Source of the DNA: CAZSRL01 sp964609615
GTDB lineage: Bacteria > Bacillota_I > Bacilli_A > RF39 > UBA660
NCBI GenBank assembly: GCA_964609615.1
Contig: CAZSRL010000038.1
Span: 1 to 5,785 of the forward strand
Direction of reading: 5' to 3'
DNA length: 5,785 bases
Shown: positions 5,718 to 5,785 of the stretch, one piece after another
Layout: each line of letters opens with the position of its first letter
Position numbering within the stretch: the stretch's first letter is position 1
Notes under the pieces: generated by a model
What the model saw: the letters and a program-made list of their open reading frames with translations, nothing else
What the model was told of the DNA's origin: nothing
Database searches by the model: none
Made by a program: the position numbers and the translations under genes

Positions 5718-5785
5718 CCCATAGCTCAACTGGATAGAGCGTTTGACTACGGATCAAAAGGTTAGGGGTTCGACTCCTCTTGGGC
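5715..5785 (+). tRNA. tRNA-Arg (ACG), 3' end cut by the window
   Basis: The tRNA is visible through position 70. The acceptor 5' strand is GCACCCA (5715-5721) and the D stem is GCTC/GAGC. The anticodon stem TTTGA/TCAAA carries loop CTACGGA (5747-5753) with anticodon ACG at 5749-5751. The T arm is AGGGG, loop TTCGACT, CCTCT. With TadA editing of A34 to inosine it would read CGT, CGC and CGA. The visible acceptor 3' strand TGGGC (5781-5785) pairs with ACCC, but A5717 (position 3) faces C5785 (position 70), an A-C mismatch where a G-C pair is usual. Positions 71-73 and any CCA lie outside. It has its own promoter. Confidence 0.94.

Overview
The window reads as an ordinary chromosomal stretch of a very AT-rich Gram-positive (Firmicutes/Bacillota-type) bacterium. 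The evidence is strong AAGGAGG-type ribosome sites, TATAAT-type -10 boxes (two of them extended), CCA encoded in every complete tRNA gene, and proteins of Firmicutes-like families. Tryptophan is encoded by TGG throughout, so nothing suggests the Mycoplasma code. All 26 Arg codons in the four proteins are AGA or AGG. A low-GC gut Bacilli or Mollicutes-related lineage would fit, but that is inference; the sequence does not name the organism.

Layout, all on the + strand. 1-314: end of a tRNA cluster, tRNA-Ser(UGA, 5' end cut off), initiator tRNA-Met(CAU), tRNA-Asp(GUC), tRNA-Phe(GAA), closed by a hairpin/T-tract terminator (328-350). 370-424: a tandem 11-bp imperfect repeat and a weak candidate promoter. 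425-2542: a two-gene ABC transporter operon, MacB/FtsX-type permease then its ATPase, ending in a terminator that encloses the ATPase stop codon. 2587-3831: a gene with its own extended -10 promoter encoding an exported peptidase S11 protein of the D-Ala-D-Ala carboxypeptidase family. 3849-5638: an M3-family oligoendopeptidase F, also behind an extended -10. 5668-5785: a well-formed promoter and a tRNA-Arg(ACG) cut by the window end. No stretch over 300 bases lacks a gene.

How the genes relate: the permease and ATPase almost certainly form one exporter-like complex. The S11 protein would act on peptidoglycan outside the membrane, and PepF on short peptides in the cytosol. Each of these two has its own promoter, so I see no evidence of one shared pathway.

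I found no convincing undescribed system. The points most worth a second look are an A3-C70 mismatch in the acceptor stem of tRNA-Arg(ACG) beside genes that use no CGN codon, loss of two of the three canonical active-site motifs in the S11 protein, the tandem repeat in front of the ABC operon, and a pepF promoter that would leave an mRNA leader of only about 10-12 nt.
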